From: Actinoallomurus liliacearum
GTDB lineage: Bacteria; Actinomycetota; Actinomycetes; Streptosporangiales; Streptosporangiaceae
Direction: 5' to 3'
DNA: 64,000 nt
Assembly: GCF_039542035.1 (NCBI RefSeq)
Contig: NZ_BAABHJ010000008.1
Span: forward strand, 310,001 to 374,000
The notes under the pieces are model-generated. The model did no database searches. It was not told the origin of the DNA and saw nothing but the letters and a program-made list of their open reading frames with translations. The position numbers and the translations under genes are program-made. Positions 1 through 8,552 of this stretch are shown piece by piece (positions within the stretch are counted from its first letter, which is position 1; each line of letters begins with the position of its first letter).

Positions 1-178
1 AGTCGTACAGCTTGGCCAGCTCGTCGAGGCGCGGGTCGGGCACCGCCACGATGCCGACATTCGGCTCGATCGTCGCGAACGGGTAGTTCGCCGCGAGAGC
101 GGTGTTCTTGGTCAGCGCGTTGAAGAGGGTCGACTTGCCCACATTGGGCAGCCCGACGATTCCGATGGACAGGCTCAC
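1..178 (-). CDS. ychF: Ribosome-binding ATPase YchF, N-terminal part (cut by window edge)
   Basis: Reading leftward from a GTG at 176-178, the frame begins MSLSIGIVGLPNVGKSTLFN, the G1/P-loop of the Obg-related YchF family, followed by the switch segment YPFATIEPNVGIVAVPDPR typical of YchF rather than Obg or Era. YchF is a cytosolic ATPase that binds ribosomes and is linked to stress responses. Only the first 59 residues or so lie in the window; the rest continues past base 1. It is divergent from rmuC. The 250 bp between them hold a 21-nt unit present twice (about 246-287) and a 15-nt direct repeat (237-251 and 331-345), but no gene that I can support. Confidence 0.95.
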   Translation of the reverse strand, partial: MSLSIGIVGLPNVGKSTLFNALTKNTALAANYPFATIEPNVGIVAVPDPRLDELAKLYD

Positions 179-430
179 GGACGCAGAGTCTACGGGCCCG
201 CCGGGACCGCCCGTACGGCCCGGATGCGCCGATGAACGGGCCGTACGCGCCGCCTCCCCGCCGGACCGCGCCGCCTCCCCGCCGGACCGCGCGACGCGAG
301 CCGGCGACCGCTCCGCGCGACGCCGGTGAGCGGGCCGTACGCGCCCCGTCGTCACGCGCCGAGCGGACGGGGTGACGGCTCGTCCGCGCGTCGAGCCGAC
401 ATTCTCGTACTGCTTTGTCACGATGCGAAC

Positions 431-1645
431 ATGGACGTTCTGCTCGGCCTCGTGATCGGCCTGGCGGTGGGTACGGTGCTCGGGATCGCCTGGGCCCGGA
501 GCCGGACCGCCGTGGTGACCGCGCGGGCCAAGGCGGCCGAGGAGAAGCTCGCCTACGTGGAGCAGGGACTGGCCGAGCGTTTCCAGTCGCTGTCGGCGCA
601 GGCGCTGGACGCGAGCAACCAGCGCTTCCTCGAACTGGCCGGCACCCGGCTGGCGACCGCCAACGCCGAGGCCGCCGGGGAGCTGGACAAGCGCATCGCC
701 CCGCTCAGGGACACGCTGAGCAAGGTGGAGGCGCAGCTGCGCGAGGTCGAGACCGGGCGCCGCGAGTCGCACGCAATGCTGGCCAAGCAGGTGGAGTTCG
801 TACGGCAGAGCTCCGACCAGCTCCGTCAGGAGACCCAGACGCTCGTACGGGCGCTGCAGCGGCCGGAGGCGCGCGGGCGATGGGGAGAGCTCCAGCTGCG
901 CCGCGTGGTCGAGATCTCCGGCATGACCCGGCACTGCGACTTCGACGAGCAGGCCGTCGCCGGGAACGGGCTCCGGCCCGACCTGGTCGTACGGCTGGCG
1001 GGCGGCAAGAACATCGTCGTCGACTCGAAGGTCTCCCTGGCCGCGTACCTGGACGCCGCCGGCGCGGACGGGCCGGGGGTCTGGGAGGCCCGGCTGGACG
1101 CGCACGCCCGGCATCTCCGTGAGCACGTGGACCGGCTGGCGGCCAAGTCGTACTGGCAGTCCTTCAGCCCGGCGCCGGAGTTCGTGGTGCTGTTCGTGCC
1201 GGGCGAGGCGTTCCTGGCGCCGGCGCTGGACCGGGACCCCGGCCTGCTGGAGTACGCGATGCGGCGCCGGGTGCACATCGCGACACCCACGACGCTGATC
1301 AGCCTGCTGCGCACGGCGCACTACGCCTGGCAGCAGCAGGCGCTCTCGGAGAACGCCCGCGCGGTGTTCGAGCTGGGCCGGGACCTGTACGACCGCCTCG
1401 GGACGCTCGGGCGCCACGTCGACCAGCTCGGCAAGTCCCTCACCAACGCCGTCGTGGCCTACAACCGGACGATCGGGTCGCTGGAGAGCCGGGTCCTGGT
1501 GACCGCCCGCAGGCTGAACGAGCTGGGCGTGACCGACGCCGAGCTCGACGCCCCGACGCCGGTCGAGGAGCCCGCCCGCGCGCCGTCCGCGGCGGAGCTC
1601 GCGGACGACGCCGAGCGGGAGCGCCAGATCCGCCTGCTGCCCTGA
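431..1645 (+). CDS. rmuC: DNA recombination protein RmuC homologue
   Basis: The protein has 404 residues, normal for the family. It starts with a membrane anchor (residues 1-22), then a charged coiled coil (about 30-130), then the RmuC core carrying RWGELQLRRVVE, DSKVSLAAYLDA and EFVVLFVPGEAF. The core is related to restriction-endonuclease-like folds, and in E. coli RmuC limits recombination between short inverted repeats. I chose the ATG at 431 because it places the hydrophobic anchor exactly at the N-terminus. An upstream GTG at 326 would add 35 low-quality residues. The C-terminal tail (about 360-404) is Ala/Glu rich. It is followed after 74 bp by the DUF6542 gene on the same strand. Function is inferred from the family. 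Confidence 0.93.
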   Translation: MDVLLGLVIGLAVGTVLGIAWARSRTAVVTARAKAAEEKLAYVEQGLAERFQSLSAQALDASNQRFLELAGTRLATANAEAAGELDKRIAPLRDTLSKVEAQLREVETGRRESHAMLAKQVEFVRQSSDQLRQETQTLVRALQRPEARGRWGELQLRRVVEISGMTRHCDFDEQAVAGNGLRPDLVVRLAGGKNIVVDSKVSLAAYLDAAGADGPGVWEARLDAHARHLREHVDRLAAKSYWQSFSPAPEFVVLFVPGEAFLAPALDRDPGLLEYAMRRRVHIATPTTLISLLRTAHYAWQQQALSENARAVFELGRDLYDRLGTLGRHVDQLGKSLTNAVVAYNRTIGSLESRVLVTARRLNELGVTDAELDAPTPVEEPARAPSAAELADDAERERQIRLLP

Positions 1646-1719
1646 CGCCGTGTCGCGAGACGCGGCGTGCCCAGGCGGGCTACCGTGGAGCGAGGCACTG
1701 TCGACTCTGGGACGGGCTG

Positions 1720-2346
1720 GTGGCAACGGACACGCGCGGGGACCCTGAGACGGCCCCCGCTCCGAGCGGTCGGTCGAAGCGGCGTCCGGCCGCGTCTCCG
1801 GGACGGTCACGGGCACGTTCGGCGGTGACGCTGACCGGCCGGGGCGGCGCGGTCGTGGTGTTCTCGTGCACGCTGCTCGGCGCGCTCATCGGCGGACTGT
1901 TCGGACCGCGGTCGGCGCAGGGCGTGCTGTTCGTCGCGGGGTGCCTGCTGGCGGTGTCGATGACCCGTCGCACGGACCTGCTCACGCTCGTGGTCAGCCC
2001 CCCGCTGCTGTTCTTCCTGGTGAGCCTGCTGTCGGCGGTCACCGGGTCGATCGGGGAGAAGTCCCTCCTGGTGAGCGTCGCCGTCACCCTGGCGGCCAAG
2101 CTCACCTCGAGCGTGCCGTGGCTGTTCCTCGGCGCGGTGCTCGTCGTGCTGATCGCGGTGCCCCGTGGCCTGCCCGCCAACCTGCGGGAACTGCGCGCCC
2201 GGGTCGCGGCCGACAACCCGTTCCGCGGGCGCACCGCTCTGCGCGCCCGCAGGCGTGGCAGGACCGACGAGGACGACGATCCGGTCCGGTGGGACGACGG
2301 GCCTGGGCGGCTCCCGGCCGCCAAGGCCCCCTCCCCGGAGGACTGA
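1720..2346 (+). CDS. DUF6542 membrane protein
   Basis: This 208-residue protein has a basic, Pro/Arg-rich N-terminus (1-35) and then four hydrophobic segments (about 42-60, 66-80, 85-108 and 125-145). A very basic cytosolic tail ends it (ARVAADNPFRGR, then RARRRGR). The hydrophobic core and the position beside ispH match the DUF6542 family; Rv1111c occupies the same place in M. tuberculosis. The function is unknown. The start is GTG at 1720. It converges with ispH, whose stop lies 9 bp away, so the two transcripts must overlap or terminate inside each other. Confidence 0.8.
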   Translation: MATDTRGDPETAPAPSGRSKRRPAASPGRSRARSAVTLTGRGGAVVVFSCTLLGALIGGLFGPRSAQGVLFVAGCLLAVSMTRRTDLLTLVVSPPLLFFLVSLLSAVTGSIGEKSLLVSVAVTLAAKLTSSVPWLFLGAVLVVLIAVPRGLPANLRELRARVAADNPFRGRTALRARRRGRTDEDDDPVRWDDGPGRLPAAKAPSPED

Positions 2347-2355
2347 GGCAGGCCC

Positions 2356-3303
2356 TCAGGCCGACCGCAGGTCGCGGCGGAGTTCGTGCGGCAGCGCGAA
2401 GACCATCCGCTCGCGTACCGACTCGACCTCCTCCACCGTGTCGAAGCCGAACTCGGCGAGGCGGGCGAGCACGCCCTCGATCAGCTCCTCCGGCACCGAC
2501 GCGCCGCTGGTGAGGCCGACCGTGTCGACGCCCTCGAGCCAGGCGGGGTCGATCTGCTCGGCGTAGTCGACGAGGTACGAGGCCTGGGCGCCGTGGTCCT
2601 TGGCCACCTCGACGAGGCGCTTGGAGTTCGAGGAGTTCTGCGAGCCGACCACGATCACGAGCTGCGACTCGGCGGCGATCTCCTTCACCGCCACCTGGCG
2701 GTTCTGGGTGGCGTAGCAGATGTCGTCCGACGGCGGGTCGACGAGCTTGGGGAACCGCGCGCGGAGGGCCTCGACCGTCGCGTTGGTCTCGTCGACCGAC
2801 AGCGTGGTCTGGGAGAGCCAGACGACCTTCTCCGGGTCGCGTACCTGGAGCTTGGCGACGTCGTCGGGGCCGTCGACGAGCTGGATGTGCTCTGGGGCCT
2901 CGCCGCTCGTCCCGATGACCTCCTCGTGGCCTTCGTGGCCGATCAGGAGGATGTCGTAGTCGTCGGTCGCGAAGCGCCGGGCCTCCTTGTGGACCTTGGT
3001 GACCAGCGGGCAGGTGGCGTCGATCGTCCGGAGGCTCCGCCCGGCGGCCTCGTCGTGGACGACCGGGGCGACCCCGTGCGCGGAGAACACGACGATCGCG
3101 CCCTCCGGCACCTCCTCGGTCTCCTCGACGAAGACGGCGCCTCGTTCTTCGAGGGTCTTCACCACATGGACGTTGTGCACGATCTGCTTGCGGACGTAGA
3201 TGGGCGCGCCGTACCGCTCGAGCGCCAGCTCCACCGTCTGCACGGCGCGATCCACACCCGCGCAGTAGCCGCGCGGCTTGGCCAGAAGAACCCGACGAGT
3301 CAT
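2356..3303 (-). CDS. ispH: 4-hydroxy-3-methylbut-2-enyl diphosphate reductase
   Basis: This is the last enzyme of the MEP isoprenoid pathway: it reduces HMBPP to IPP and DMAPP with an Fe-S cluster. The 315-residue protein has the three cluster cysteines at about Cys14 (GYCAGVDRAV), Cys98 (DATCPLVTKVH) and Cys196 (CYATQNRQVA). It also has the substrate-binding TSGASVPEELI segment near the C-terminus. I chose the ATG at 3301-3303 because it puts the conserved MTRRVLLAKPRGYC at the N-terminus; the frame stays open upstream without family similarity. It is divergent from the lipid-droplet protein gene. The Z-prenyl transferase at 42911-43675 acts downstream in the same isoprenoid supply. Confidence 0.97.
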   Translation of the reverse strand: MTRRVLLAKPRGYCAGVDRAVQTVELALERYGAPIYVRKQIVHNVHVVKTLEERGAVFVEETEEVPEGAIVVFSAHGVAPVVHDEAAGRSLRTIDATCPLVTKVHKEARRFATDDYDILLIGHEGHEEVIGTSGEAPEHIQLVDGPDDVAKLQVRDPEKVVWLSQTTLSVDETNATVEALRARFPKLVDPPSDDICYATQNRQVAVKEIAAESQLVIVVGSQNSSNSKRLVEVAKDHGAQASYLVDYAEQIDPAWLEGVDTVGLTSGASVPEELIEGVLARLAEFGFDTVEEVESVRERMVFALPHELRRDLRSA

Positions 3304-3423
3304 GTGTCCCATGGTAGGTGTGATCGGAGGGCACCGGTTTCGGGCGCAGAAAAACCCGGCCACGGCGCGTGAACGCTGCTGCACCGTAGGGCAGAGTGGT
3401 GGATAACAGATTCGTCATACCGA

Positions 3424-3461
3424 CCAGTCCGCGCCCGCGAGGCCAGTCCGCGCCCGCGAGG
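3424..3461. repeat. 19-bp perfect tandem duplication in a 5' leader
   Basis: Two identical, abutting 19-bp units (3424-3442 and 3443-3461) lie just upstream of the start at 3483, in the leader of the lipid-droplet protein gene. The effect is unknown; it looks like replication slippage. Confidence 0.8.
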
Positions 3462-3482
3462 CTGGAGGGAGCTGAAACAACG

Positions 3483-4499
3483 ATGACACCATCGCCGCGC
3501 CGCCTTAAGGACCAAGTCCGGGAGACCGTCAGCGAGCTCCCCATCCATGCCGCACGGCTCGCCGTGATGGGCGTCGGCCAGGCTCTCCTGCTCACCGACC
3601 GGGTCCGCAAGGACTACAAGGAGGCCCGGGAGTCAGGTCTGACGCCGGTGCTCGGCCGACTGATCGACGACGCGGAGGACCTGACCGGCCGGCTCGTGGG
3701 CAAGGTCACCAGCCGGGTCGCCTCCGACGGGCGTACGGGGGCCGAGGAGGGCGCGGCGCCCTCGCAGAAGGGTCCGGAGATCGCCGTCGGAAAGCCGGCG
3801 GCCGCCGCGGGCCGTACGCGACCGGCGACGGCGCGCCCGAAGCCGCCCTCCCGTTCCACGGCCGCCCCGGGCAAGGGCCGGCCCGCCGCCCCATCCCGGG
3901 CGAAGGGCGCCACGCCAGGCGCGCGGCCGGGCGCGGCCGCGCNNNNNNNNNNNNNNNNNNNNNNNNNNNNNNNNNGCCGGGCCGGGGCGGCGGAGCCGAA
4001 ACCCGCGAAGCCGGGGGCCGGCCCGACAGGGGATGCCGGGGCCACCGGGCCGTCCGAGGCCGCCGCGGCGGCGACGGCGGAAGCCGCCTCGTCGGCCGCC
4101 GCCGAGCGCACGCGGCCGGCGGCCAATAGGACGCCGCGGGCCAAGGCCGCTCCGGCGAAGGCTCCCGCGTCGTCCACGGCTCCGGCCAAGGAGCGGAAGA
4201 CCTCTCCGGCCAAGGCCACGCCCGCCACCCGCGCCCCGGAGCAGGCACCCCCCACGCGGACCACGGCTTCCGGGGCGACCGCGAGCGCGCCGAGCGCCGA
4301 AGCGGGGACGACGGCCGGCCGGGACCTGCCCGTCGCCGACTACGACCACGCGACCATCGCCTCTGTACGGGCCCGGCTGCGCAACCTGAACGCGCGCCAG
4401 GTCAACGAACTGCGCGACTACGAGCGGGCGCACGCGGCGCGCGCCGAGTTCCTGCGCATGTACGAGAACCGCATCGCCAAGCTCCGCGGCCAGGCCTGA
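3483..4499 (+). CDS. Lipid droplet-associated protein (Rv1109c-like), interrupted by assembly gap
   Basis: The N-terminal 70 residues are amphipathic (IHAARLAVMGVGQALLLTDRVRKDYKEARE). A long Ala/Lys/Pro/Thr-rich, probably disordered middle follows, and the C-terminal domain of about 55 residues begins LPVADYDHATIASVRARLR and ends in YENRIAKL. This layout, next to ispH and upstream of xseA, matches the actinobacterial lipid-droplet-associated proteins. The name is a family label and no activity can be read from the sequence. Thirty-three N fall in the Ala-rich middle, so the true length is uncertain, although the frame is kept across them. The ATG at 3483 sits behind a GGAGGGAG-type ribosome site. 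Xse genes normally follow closely, but here 5.4 kb of other genes intervene. Confidence 0.75.
   Translation: MTPSPRRLKDQVRETVSELPIHAARLAVMGVGQALLLTDRVRKDYKEARESGLTPVLGRLIDDAEDLTGRLVGKVTSRVASDGRTGAEEGAAPSQKGPEIAVGKPAAAAGRTRPATARPKPPSRSTAAPGKGRPAAPSRAKGATPGARPGAAAXXXXXXXXXXXXRAGAAEPKPAKPGAGPTGDAGATGPSEAAAAATAEAASSAAAERTRPAANRTPRAKAAPAKAPASSTAPAKERKTSPAKATPATRAPEQAPPTRTTASGATASAPSAEAGTTAGRDLPVADYDHATIASVRARLRNLNARQVNELRDYERAHAARAEFLRMYENRIAKLRGQA
3943..3975. other. Assembly gap of 33 N
   Basis: A run of 33 undetermined bases lies inside the repetitive Ala/Lys-rich coding stretch. It is divisible by three, so the reading frame is kept, but the true size is unknown. Confidence 0.99.
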
Positions 4500-4574
4500 C
4501 CGGCACCGCGACACGGAGGCGAGCAGGAACAGGTTCGGGGCGACGAGCGCTCCGGAACCTGGAGCGAGGACGAC

Positions 4575-4610
4575 GACGGCCGTGGCCGGGGGAACCCGGC
4601 CACGGCCGTC
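4575..4610. terminator. Bidirectional intrinsic terminator
   Basis: A perfect 16-bp stem (GACGGCCGTGGCCGGG and its complement) with a 4-nt loop lies between the convergent ends of the lipid-droplet protein gene and the MFS gene. Confidence 0.85.
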
Positions 4611-4660
4611 CCGCTCCGGACCCGCGTACGGAGCACGGCGGTCCGGGCGGGTCTGGGCGG

Positions 4661-5890
4661 TCAGTGCCGCGCGAGCGTGGGAGCGTCCTGGAAGGTGTGG
4701 TCGATGTCCACCCGCTCCAGTGACCGGAGGTGCCGTCGGCGCGTGTACAGCACCGCCATGCCGATGAGGCAGCAGAGGGCGCCGGCGTAGTACGGCAGGC
4801 TCGGATCGACGCCCTCACCCAATTTGCTGGCGATGTACGGCGCGACGGCGCCGCCGAGCCAGCGGACGAAGTTGTAACCGGCGGAGGCCACCGGGCGCGG
4901 CGCGTCGGAGACCTCCATGGCGGCCTCGGTGAAGACCGTGTTGTTGATGCCGATCGGAACGCCGGTCAGGATGACGAAGACGATGATCCCGGTGTGCCCG
5001 GACAGGGCGATCGCGACCTGCAGGACGAGCAGCACGGTGAGCGCGAGGTGGAGGACGCGGACCGAGCCCAGCCTGCGCTGCAGCACGGGGGCGACGAACA
5101 CCGAGCACAGGGCCAGCAGGACGCCCCAGGCGAAGAAGACCAGGCCGATGCCGTGCGCGTCCATGTGCAGGACGAACGGGGTGAAGGCGAGGATCGTGAA
5201 GAACGCGTAGTTGTAGAAGAGCGCGGTGAACGCCGTCGTGGACAGGCCGCCGTGGCCGAGCGCCCGGATCGGGTCGGACAGGCGGGTCTTCTTCACCGGC
5301 CTGGCGGTCTGCCGGAGCAGCGTGGCGATCAGGACGAAGCCGATCGCCATCAGCGCCGCGGTCCCGAAGAACGGATACCTCCAGTGCCACCCGCCGAGCA
5401 CCGCGCCGAGCAGGGGGCCGGTCGAGATGCCGAGGCCGAGCGCGGCCTCGTACAGGATGATCGCCGACTCGGCGCCGCCGCTGGCCGCGCCGACGATGAC
5501 GGCGAGGGCGGTGGCGACGAACATCGCGTTGCCGAGGCCCCAGCCGGCCCGGAAGCCGACGAGTTCGCCCACCGAGCCGGACGTGCCGGACAGCGCCGCG
5601 AAGACGACGACCAGCGTCAGGCCGATGAGAAGGGTCTTCTTTCCGCCGATGCGGCTGGAGACGAACCCGGTGACGAGCATGGCCACCGCGGTGATCAGGA
5701 AGTAGCTCGTGAACAGCAGGGAGACCTGGCTCTGCGTCGCGTCGAGCCCCTTCGCGATCGCCGGGAGGATGGGATCGACCAGGCCGATGCCCATGAACGC
5801 CACGACGGCGGCGAAGGCGGTCGCCCACACGGACAGCGGCTGACGGAGGAGTCCTCCTGTCTCAGGGGAGTCGGGGGTTGTAGCGCTCAT
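4661..5890 (-). CDS. MFS transporter, drug/proton antiporter type
   Basis: The protein has 409 residues with about 12 hydrophobic segments. The first loop carries the MFS motif as GFVSSRIGGKKTLL, and the early segment GIGLVDPILPAIA is typical of the DHA1-type drug exporters. The start ATG at 5888-5890 has GAGGAGG upstream. Its stop is 50 bp from a strong terminator. It lies 17 bp downstream of the MarR gene in the same direction, so it is almost certainly co-transcribed with and controlled by that regulator, a common arrangement for exporters of toxic compounds. The substrate cannot be told from the sequence. Confidence 0.88.
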   Translation of the reverse strand: MSATTPDSPETGGLLRQPLSVWATAFAAVVAFMGIGLVDPILPAIAKGLDATQSQVSLLFTSYFLITAVAMLVTGFVSSRIGGKKTLLIGLTLVVVFAALSGTSGSVGELVGFRAGWGLGNAMFVATALAVIVGAASGGAESAIILYEAALGLGISTGPLLGAVLGGWHWRYPFFGTAALMAIGFVLIATLLRQTARPVKKTRLSDPIRALGHGGLSTTAFTALFYNYAFFTILAFTPFVLHMDAHGIGLVFFAWGVLLALCSVFVAPVLQRRLGSVRVLHLALTVLLVLQVAIALSGHTGIIVFVILTGVPIGINNTVFTEAAMEVSDAPRPVASAGYNFVRWLGGAVAPYIASKLGEGVDPSLPYYAGALCCLIGMAVLYTRRRHLRSLERVDIDHTFQDAPTLARH

Positions 5891-5907
5891 CGAGGTGAAA
5901 GTCCTCC

Positions 5908-6330
5908 TCAGGAGTCGGCGAAGAGCTTGGCCAACGCGGGCAGGGCGGCCTCGATGGTCCCCCGCTCGTCCTCGCTCAGCGCCATCAGTCGTTCGGTGAG
6001 GTGGTCGATGCGCCGTTCCCTGGCCCGCAGCAGCCGCTCCCCGCCCGCGGGCGTGAGCTCGACGGTGACCACGCGCGCGTCGTCGGCGTACCGGCCGCGG
6101 ACGACCAGGCCGTCCCGCAGCAGGCGCCCGATCTGCCGGGTCATCGTGGGGAGCCGGACGCCGTGCTCGGCGGCGAGGTCGGACATCCTGCGGGGTCCGG
6201 CCTCCAGCGAGCCCAGGACGGCCATCTGCTGGGTCGTGATCGGCTGCCCGAGGCTCACCCGTCGCAGCACGAGCACGAGGTCACGGAGCCCACGGTTGAT
6301 GTGCTCGGCGAGCGTCCGCGGGTCGGTCAT
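5908..6330 (-). CDS. MarR-family transcriptional regulator
   Basis: The 140-residue protein has the MarR layout: an N-terminal dimerisation helix, then the winged helix (QMAVLGSLEAGPRRMSDLA, recognition helix VRLPTMTRQIGRL, wing VVRGRYADDARVVTVELT), then C-terminal helices. The ATG at 6330 follows GAGGAGGGG. It is the first gene of a two-gene operon with the MFS exporter downstream. A dyad immediately upstream (6346-6374) is a good candidate for its own operator, implying autorepression relieved by a ligand. The ligand is unknown. Confidence 0.92.
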   Translation of the reverse strand: MTDPRTLAEHINRGLRDLVLVLRRVSLGQPITTQQMAVLGSLEAGPRRMSDLAAEHGVRLPTMTRQIGRLLRDGLVVRGRYADDARVVTVELTPAGGERLLRARERRIDHLTERLMALSEDERGTIEAALPALAKLFADS

Positions 6331-6345
6331 CGCCCCTCCTCATTA

Positions 6346-6374
6346 CTTAGCCAGTCTAAGTTAGCTTGGCTAAG
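6346..6374. promoter_or_regulatory. Probable MarR operator
   Basis: CTTAGCCA (6346-6353) and TGGCTAAG (6367-6374) form a perfect 8-bp inverted repeat. A further internal CTAAG and GTTAGC half-site lies between them. The block begins 15 bp upstream of the MarR start codon and is AT-rich against its surroundings. MarR proteins typically bind such dyads over their own promoter. The assignment is inferred from position and symmetry. Confidence 0.65.
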
Positions 6375-6468
6375 CATATGAACGTCCCGACTCACTCTGG
6401 ACATTCCCGGGGCGCGCCGATCCGTCAGGCCGAGACGACGGCCGAAGCGCAGCGAAATCCGTGATCCG

Positions 6469-7194
6469 TCACCCGACGGCGGTGGCGAGATCGGGCAGGA
6501 GGGCCGGCAGCTCACGGAGTCCGCGATCCGTCACCCGGAGGTCGCGGGTGCCCGGCTGCGGCTCGACCAGCCCGCGCTCGACGAAGGCGTCGAGGACCTC
6601 CTTGCCCAGCGCGCCGCCGAGGTGCGGCAGCCGCCGGGTCCGGTCCAGGCAGGCCGTCGCCAGTTTTCGGCGCCCGCCCCGTACGGCGTCCGGATCGACG
6701 CCGAGCTCGGCGAACGCGGATCGGTCCGGCCCGAGGGCGAGCTCGGCGGTGCGCCCGTCGGGCGGCACGAGGGCTCCCCTCTCGACCAGCGCCGCGAACA
6801 CCGCCACGCCGAGCCGGCCCGCCGCGTGGTCGTAGCAGGTACGGGCGAGGCCGTGCGCGTCCGCCCGGCGACGCGGGCGGGCGTCGGCGGCTCCGCCGTC
6901 GGCGAAGCGGGACAGCGCGGCCAGGACCTCACCGATCCCCACCTCGGCCACTCGGTAGGTCGCGTGCCGGCCGGAGTGTTCGACGGCGACGAGTCCGGCG
7001 GTGCGCAGCCGCGCCAGATGGTTGCCGAGCCGAGGTGCCGACACCTCGAGCGCGTCGGCGAGCTGGCTCATGGTGTGCGGCCCCTCGGCCGCGAGGACCT
7101 GCAGCACGGTGAGGCGGATCGGGTCGGCCAGCTCCCGTGCGAGCGAGGTCACCGAAGCGAGGACGGGGTTCTCGAGATCCAGCCATCCGCTCAT
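6469..7194 (-). CDS. ArsR-like winged-helix regulator with C-terminal extension
   Basis: The protein has 241 residues. Residues 15-95 form an ArsR-type HTH (LADPIRLTVLQVLAAEGPHT, SQLADALEVSAPRLGNHLARL, wing VEHSGRHATYRV). No metal-binding CxC or similar cysteine motif is seen in the recognition region, so metal sensing is unlikely. The remaining 140 residues form a second domain with a DHAAGRLGVAVFAALVERGAL segment, seen in the DUF2087-free 'metalloregulator-like' proteins of actinomycetes; I cannot name its ligand. The start is the ATG at 7192-7194 behind GGGGGTGTCCC. It is divergent from an MFS exporter that it probably controls. Confidence 0.85.
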   Translation of the reverse strand: MSGWLDLENPVLASVTSLARELADPIRLTVLQVLAAEGPHTMSQLADALEVSAPRLGNHLARLRTAGLVAVEHSGRHATYRVAEVGIGEVLAALSRFADGGAADARPRRRADAHGLARTCYDHAAGRLGVAVFAALVERGALVPPDGRTAELALGPDRSAFAELGVDPDAVRGGRRKLATACLDRTRRLPHLGGALGKEVLDAFVERGLVEPQPGTRDLRVTDRGLRELPALLPDLATAVG

Positions 7195-7238
7195 GGGACA
7201 CCCCCCTCTCCGCCGCACCCACTTTACACCGAACCCTG

Positions 7239-7283
7239 AATCGTGCTTGTCGGAAGTCATCCACGGGGGCTACCGTCACGATT
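7239..7283. promoter_or_regulatory. Possible operator between divergent ArsR-type and MFS genes
   Basis: AATCGTG (7239-7245) and CACGATT (7277-7283) form a 7-bp inverted repeat in the 109-bp divergent intergenic region. This is short, so the call is weak. Confidence 0.3.
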
Positions 7284-7303
7284 AATGATTCTGTGAAAGG
7301 TGG

Positions 7304-8542
7304 TTGTCCTTGGTCGCCGTCTCCGCACCCGAGGTCACCGCGCCGGTCGCCGTCGGCCTGCGCCGCCTGCTGTGGGGACGGGGAATCTCCGCGCTCGGCG
7401 ACGGCCTGTGGTTCACGATCTGGGCGCTGTACTTCACCCGCATGCTCCACCTGGCGCCGGCGCTCGTGGGCGTCGGCATGGCCGTCGCCGGCGGGGCGGG
7501 CCTGGCGGCGTCCGTTCCGCTCGGCGCCCTGGCCGACCGGTTCAGCCCTCGCGTGATCCTCATCGCGCTCACGGCCGTCCGCGGCGCCGCCATGGCCGCT
7601 TACCTGCTGGTCCACGGGACCTGGGGTTTCCTCGTGGTCACCGTGCCGTTCGTCGCGCTCTCCAACGGCGGGACCGCCGTACGGACGGCCCTCGTCGCGG
7701 CGCTGGTGCGGGACAACGAGGCGCGCCTGGCGGCCCTGGGAGGCCAGCGAGTCGTCCAGCACATCGGCTACGCCGTCGGCGCCGGTCTCGGCGCCGTCGT
7801 CCAGTCGGCGGACCGTCCGGGCGCGTACGTCCTGGCCATCGCCGCCAACGCGGCGACCTTCGCGGTCCTGGTCGCCATGACGGCCGCCGTTCCGGAGCCC
7901 GCCGTACGACCGCCGCACTCCGAGCGCACGCCGCGATCGGCTCCGAGCGCCCAGACCGCCCTGGCCGACCGTCCCTATGTCGCCGTGATGGCGGTGTCGG
8001 CGGTCCTCTCGCTGTGCTGGGCGATGCTGTCGACCGGACTGCCGCTGTGGATCTCGCACTCGACGCGCCTGCCGCTGTCCCTGAGCGGCGCGGTCGTGGT
8101 GATCAGCTCGGTGGGGATCGCGCTCCTTCAACTGCCCGCCAACCGGCTGGCGCGGACGACCGCGAGCGCCGCCCGCACCGGCTCGTGGGCAGGCGTGTCG
8201 CTCGCGGTCGCCTGCGTGCTCCTAGCCGCGACCTCGGGCGGTGGCGGCCTCCTGGCCGCGACCGCCGTGATCGCCGCGGCCCTGTTCCACCTCGCCGGCG
8301 AACTAGGGTACGTCGCCGCCGGCTGGGGACTGTCGGTGTCCCTGATGCGGGAGGAGGCCAAGGGCGCCTACCAGGGGGTGAGCGAGGCGGCCACCGCGAC
8401 GGTCCAGATCGCCGCACCGGCGATCTTCACCGCGGCGCTGGCCGCCTTCGGCGCGGGCGGCTGGCTGCTCGTGGCGGCCGTCTTCCTCGCCGTGGCCGTC
8501 CCGCTTCCCCCGCTCGCCCGCCACGCCCTCCGCACCCGCTGA
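7304..8542 (+). CDS. MFS transporter (enterobactin-exporter-like group)
   Basis: The protein has 412 residues with 10-12 hydrophobic segments. The first loop is PLGALADRFSPRVIL, typical of MFS. The start is a TTG: 7304, or six bases later at 7310, which has better spacing to the AAAGGTGG at 7296-7303. The internal Ser/Thr/Arg-rich loop (about residues 190-215) is the usual central cytosolic loop. It is divergent from the ArsR-like regulator, a pairing repeated in many actinomycetes. The substrate is unknown. Its stop is 10 bp from that of the convergent membrane-protein gene. Confidence 0.85.
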   Translation: MSLVAVSAPEVTAPVAVGLRRLLWGRGISALGDGLWFTIWALYFTRMLHLAPALVGVGMAVAGGAGLAASVPLGALADRFSPRVILIALTAVRGAAMAAYLLVHGTWGFLVVTVPFVALSNGGTAVRTALVAALVRDNEARLAALGGQRVVQHIGYAVGAGLGAVVQSADRPGAYVLAIAANAATFAVLVAMTAAVPEPAVRPPHSERTPRSAPSAQTALADRPYVAVMAVSAVLSLCWAMLSTGLPLWISHSTRLPLSLSGAVVVISSVGIALLQLPANRLARTTASAARTGSWAGVSLAVACVLLAATSGGGGLLAATAVIAAALFHLAGELGYVAAGWGLSVSLMREEAKGAYQGVSEAATATVQIAAPAIFTAALAAFGAGGWLLVAAVFLAVAVPLPPLARHALRTR

Positions 8543-8552
8543 ACCCGGCGGC

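Noticed and set aside
326..430. N-terminal extension of RmuC from a GTG at 326
   Set aside because: The added residues are Arg/Ser-rich and would bury the membrane anchor 35 residues in; ATG 431 fits the family.
2386..3372. Long open frame on the + strand antisense to ispH
   Set aside because: It has acidic/Leu/Val-rich composition from the reverse frame of a high-GC gene, with no family pattern, while the opposite strand has all IspH motifs.
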